DNA of 64,000 nt. Source: Leuctra nigra (taxonomy: Eukaryota; Arthropoda; Insecta; Plecoptera; Leuctridae). Position numbers and translations under genes: made by a program. The notes below the pieces were generated by a model that was given only the letters and a program-made list of their open reading frames with translations, did no database searches and was not told where the DNA came from. Each line of letters begins with the position of its first letter. Within the stretch, counting starts at the first letter, position 1. The stretch spans positions 25,118,069 through 25,182,068 of the forward strand of contig OW203771.1 of NCBI GenBank assembly GCA_934045905.1, in the 5' to 3' direction. Of this stretch, positions 50,801-56,800 are shown piece after piece.

Positions 50801-53800
50801 CCGCATGGCAGCACTAACCGCCACCAGGAGAAGTCAAACGCTTGAACTGATCTACACATTTGTTGACGTTATTAAATACGTAATTAAATTGTTAAGAAAT
50901 GGATCATTTTGAAGGCAAAACCATGGGTGTATGTAGGTACTATAAAAATGAAAAACAGATGAAAAAAACAGCATGGATTTTGTCCATTCTCACAGGAAGG
51001 CATTTAGAAAACTATTTCTACACTAGGAGAAAAGTTAGGCTAAGAAATTGTAATTTTTTAACAATAACTAGGTATAAAAAAGGCAGAAAATTTTAAAATT
51101 GTAATAGGTAATACATTTTATGCTATAAAATTTGTAACGCGACTTCAAACTTTTAAATTTTTATAATTTTTGCCATCATAATGAACAACATTTCTACCTA
51201 GAATTTTTCCTACATACATTTGGATCAACAGTGGTAGTTATTGTAACTGGAACCTTCTCCATGGCACAGTTAGTTGCCGCATGGGTGGCCACATGTCTAA
51301 TCTATCATGGGTGCCAGAACAAGAAAGACATACAAACAAAACCGTGTTACCTTCTTCTGCATTAGCAAGCCTATAAAGTAGGTACGGGGGTGTTTGGGAT
51401 TTGGGTAGGGGGTTTGGGAGTGCTGTAAAGAATTTGCACATTGGTTAAGAACTCAACTGCCAGCATTTTAGGGCTGACTCGATATGGGGGAATCCACAAA
51501 TCAACTTTCAAAGATATGTAATGCATATTTCAAATTTTTTAATGCAAACTAATATGCATTAAACTAAACTATTCCTATGCATAGACAGGAACATTTTGAC
51601 TCTCAATGTAAACACCATTAATGGGTGACTATCGGAAAAATCTCAAAGTTACGTATCATTTTCATGGAAACTTTCAGAATAATAAATAATTAGTAGATCT
51701 AGGTACTACACATACAACATATTACAATATTAATAAATACCAACTGCAATGTGAAAAGATTTTCCTCGAGTGGGACTCGAACCCACGACCTTCCGATATC
51801 CAGTCAGATGCTCTACCAGCTGAACTGAGGGATTCAGTAAAAATCATATTTCATATTACAATATTTTGTGGTATCTTTTGTGTGCAAATCATTTCTATCC
51901 GCCATCACCAGGCAACTTGTCTTTTGACATAGAATTGCCTGAGATGATGGCTGATAAAACTGCTGCTACAAATGATTTGCACATTGAATATACCTTAATT
52001 ATTGAAATGAATACTACGAATTTTACTCATCTCAATACCTACCTACTCTCGGTTTTGAACATTTTTAGATCAAAAAAATTTAAATTTAGTATTCTTAAAC
52101 AAACCCGTGAGACATGAGTTTTATATGTTATTTAAATATTAGATCCATGTTTGTCATGGCTTCAGGAAGCAACGGTGGGGAACGTGTCGGTCTTACCAGC
52201 GCGTGCAGTTGGAGAGGTCCACGCCAGTGAGCGCCTTGCACGAGCGAATGGCCGTGCGGATGAGCACGGTGGGGTCGGCGGCCGGATCGGCACCGTCCAG
52301 CGAGGGACTCCAGGGCCCGCCGACGGCCATGGTCTCATTCTTGCCGCGCAGGCCCACCAGGAAGTTGACCAGGCGGGACGGGTGGACCAGGTCCCGGTCC
52401 TCCGACTCCTCGGCCAGCGCGATGCAGGCGCGCTGGAGCTCTTCCGGCGTCGGCATGCTGATCAGCATCACCTGGAGGCGAGGGACAAGACACTAGCTAG
52501 TAGGAGGCCTAGAGGATACTTAGATCAGGTTTTACATATCTTTGATTGAAGTTAACCAATGACAAACAAAAAAAATTAAAAATTATTGCGTACGATATTG
52601 GGAATCAAGTAATACTTTGCTCTGTTCGTAAATCAATATTTAAGAAAGCTGGCCTTTAGTTTAAAGCAAGATATTGTCAGAAGTCGACTTATGGTTCCGG
52701 AACCCTATTTTCGTGATTGTTTGAGAGCTCGTATAATTGTTGAGCGTGATGTTGAAGTGACGTCCTTCAGAACGAATAACATTCAATCTGCCACATCAGT
52801 TTATAATTTTGTTTGGTCTGACGTCACGCGGCCAAGAAGTCAAATGAAATTTGTCTTAAACTTGGTACCTATTTCGAAAATAGGTCCGCAGAGAGCGACT
52901 TTTGACAATTAAATAGGCTGTTAAGTTACATGCTACACGAAATGAACCCAATAATATAAATTATATTCCCCTTCACTAGTATACAAACCAGCTATCTACT
53001 AATCATCATAGTCCTCCTCCATCATGTCTCACCTTGGCCGAGAAGAGGTAGTCTGCGTCGGGCGGATCGAGCGGGGCGTCGTCGACGACCCCCACCGGCT
53101 CCACCTCCTTGTGCATCACGTGGAAGCCGCAGGGACGGTCCAGCGAGAAGGGCGTGCTCGGCGGGAACGCGTCCACCCAGCGGATGCCGGCGCTGAAGAA
53201 GTCCGACGGCACGTACATGTTGGTGTAGCGCCGGCGCAGCTCCAGCACGTCTGCCTCGGGCCTGTGGGCGGAGTGGTGACGGTTAAACAACAACGACTGA
53301 CAGGAGCAGGCCACATTGATATGTCACGCTGAGAACAAGTGTGGCTTGTTTTTATGTGTCTTTCTTGTGAAATTTTGACTGGACAGACTGTATACAATTA
53401 TGAAGATACAGAGAAAATGCGTTAACTATTTGGGCAACTTCACACACACGGTCCACAGCTGACATATTATAAGTATTTTTAGTTTTTACGTTGAAAATAT
53501 TACCAATACTTGTAGATCAAGCCCGGCACACCAGAAAATTTCAAATTGATTGATCGGTTGGTGTTGGCAAAATATACACAAAATATAGTGTCCTTAATTT
53601 GACCTTGAATGCATTTAATAGGGTTGGGACTTGACATCGATTTTTCGATTTGACATCGATGTCAAATGAAATATTGAGTTTCGATTCGACATCGATTTGA
53701 ATTGTTTAATTAAATAATCGTTTGACATCGTTTAAAAAAATCTGAGAATTAGCGCGCAGTATTGTAGATCTGGCAACAGTGCATCGTGCCCCACAAGATC

Positions 53801-56800
53801 AGCTGAGTGGCCTGCTTCAGCCCTTCCTGCATACCGCGTGTGCAGTTGAGGATGGTTTGGTCAGTTGTCCCTTGCAAGTCACTAGTCAGCGCGTGTTGTT
53901 TTTATTCTCTCGTGAAAGAATGTTTCCACGCAAAAAAATAATAATCCCGCCGAAAAAGTGTACAAAGTGTTTGGATTTAAGGTGAAAATTACGGGCGACA
54001 TTGCTAAAGGTTGTTGAATGCAGACAATGTTATGTTTCAAGGGATATATTCCGGCAACAAGTCTAATAAAACCACGAATTTGCAACTGGATTTGCGATTA
54101 ATTTTTTCATTAATTGTTCCATTTTACATAAATAAATGCTTGTAGGTTGTTTTAAATAAAGTAAATACTCTATGCCAATAATTTCCTCGTCATTTGTTGC
54201 CGCGAGGGGGGTGTGAGAGGGATCTCTCGCTCTAGGAACATGGCCTTGGGCAGACGCAACTGCAGTGTTGCCAAATTTCGCCGCAATTATTTCGATGTGG
54301 CCCATTATTACGATGTCAAAATTATTTCAATGTCGAAATTTTTTCGATTTGATGTCGAAATTTTCACTTTGACATTGATTTAGCAATTCAAATCGAATCC
54401 CAACCCTAGCATTTAACATTGAACAGCTGAATTTGGGCTTATGACAAATTATGTACCTACAAACAAGATGAACTTGCAGTAGTAGAGATTCATTTACCAC
54501 AGAAAGACGGTAGTTATCTATGTTATCGTCAGTGAAACTACAAAACCTCGTAAGTGACATTTTCAGAATTGTTCAGGAGAGACATAAAACTGCAGTCAGC
54601 ATATAGGGCTATACGTGTTACGAGCTTTTGATATTTATTTTTATAAAAAAAAGTTGACATCAGATATTTACAAGGTTACTCTATATCATATACAGTAAAC
54701 CCTCGTTATTACGAACTTCAATAATTCGAATTTAGGGGTAAATTCGAACTAGGTGCATGGTCCCAGTGGACAGGATAGGTTTTTACATGTTAAATCATTT
54801 TTATAAATCGAATTTTAGGTTAATTCGAAATTCGAACTGAATTTTGGTCCCAGCCCATGTTATTCCTTGCATATAGTTGTTTTAATTCGAACTTTGCAAA
54901 AGGATTGATAAAATAATCGCGAACAAACTACGAAAAAAACAACACTCAAAACAAAACACAACCTTCAATGGCGTCAAAATTACGTCATGTGGCTTGCGAG
55001 GTTGGCCAAACTGCTGTTACAGGTTTGCCAACCCCACTTTTTTGCAATGGCGGGAATATTCCACAGGCGGGAATATTCAAACTTCATGAAAATGCACAAA
55101 AAAAATTGCATTAATTAGGATATTTCGAACTTTTTTAATTCGAACTGGGATTTTTTGGGTCCCTTTGAATTCGAATTAACGAGGGTTTACTGTATAGGTA
55201 TAACTGAATTCTATTCTATCCATATTTCAAAAAACATTTATTTTCAAAAATATGTCACTTACGAGGTTTTGTAGTTTCACTGACGTTATGTTACGCATTA
55301 CGCTATGCTTGCTGACATTATGACCCAACTAACTGTTTATTAATAACGAATCGGCTAAGTAACGTATACTCACAGATCGAGCGCTATCTTGGGTATCTGC
55401 ACCATGTATCTGGGCACGGCTCTAGGTCGCCTCCTCGAGCTGCCTCCCGACTTGGTAACGGGACTCTTGCTCCTGGCTGCGCGTCGCTCCCTCTCCTTCT
55501 CCTTCTCGGCATCCCGCTCCTTCTGGCGCTCGTCTCGTCGCCGCTTTCTCTCCACCTCGTCCGCTTCGTCGTCCTTGCCACGGTCTCGGCGCATCCGCTT
55601 GGCGCCGCGGCTGCCGCTGTTACCGTTGAAGCCGCCGCCTGCGTTCTCCGCTGAAACATTGCGTCACTATTGTTAGAAAGTTGTTTGGATGATAGTTGTT
55701 TATAGTGCAAGATAGACCAGAATTAAATTGAGTTCGTCTTCACATAAATTGCCTTTTAAACAAATTGTGAATCCTTGAACGGCCTTCTCTCAACCATTGA
55801 TTTAATAGAAAAGATTTGCAAAGAATCTTCAGCAAAATTTTCAAAACTTAGTACCTAGTCTGTGTAGTAACTTGAAGCATTTCGACAAGTCCAGATTAAA
55901 AAGAAACCTGATAAGAAGTTAACAACGGATATTCAAAGTGAAACTCACATGGGGGTGGCACTGCATTGTAACCGCCTCCTCCTCCTAGGCCCTTGTTGGA
56001 GTTGTTCTGCCCCCGCATGCCGCCCCCGCCCCCTCCCCCGCCGCCCCCCGACATGGGCAGCACTTGGATCCGGGTGGCGTTCCACTTGAACGGCATCGAG
56101 GGGTTGTACGACGCCTCCACCAGCACCCGATCGTTCACCACGGGGTTGGAGCCCTTCACGCAGCAACTGAAACAAGGAAGAGATTCAAATACACAGAAAT
56201 GTAACACCCAGGAACTTCTTCTTTTCATGGTGTTCACTCTTCTGCATCTAAACTCAGCTAATGGCAAAAATTAATGATGAGTATAAGCATAGCGATGACG
56301 TTAAAGAATAGGTATGGAAGGACAGATGGTGGGAAGGGGGTGGCTGTGGCCTTGTAGTAGTGGCTCTTTGCAGCATTTGCCTCTCAACTGAGGAAGCATC
56401 AGTCAGGAAGGACAGCTGCTGGAATCGAACCCAGGAGTGCAAGTTCAGATCATTAGTAATAGTGTCCAATCCAACTTACTCCATGGGTTGTGTTTGCTAA
56501 TTACCTAGTGTTGTAATCAGGGATTATTGCTTTAATTTACTCTAGAGTCAAAGTTGAAAGTTTTATACAAAAACGAAACATTTTTAACGTCCAACTAACA
56601 ATTTATTTTATTTTTATTCATTCCAATTTTTTTGAAATATTTTAGTATTAGCTGGTCCTAGAGGCACTGAACTGACTTAAATGATGATCTATCTACCTAC
56701 CTAGATCTTATTTTTAATTTAGTCAGAGCAGAAACGGAGAGCTGATCAAACAAGAGAATATTACCAGCTCAAAAGTTGATTTAAATTTATTCTGCACATG

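Noticed and set aside
51764..51830. Functional tRNA-Ser(GGA) gene on the minus strand
   Set aside because: The head has a B box and an anticodon arm, but no long variable arm, mismatches in the acceptor stem, and it sits inside a 13-bp duplication with a SINE tail. It is a SINE, not a tRNA gene.
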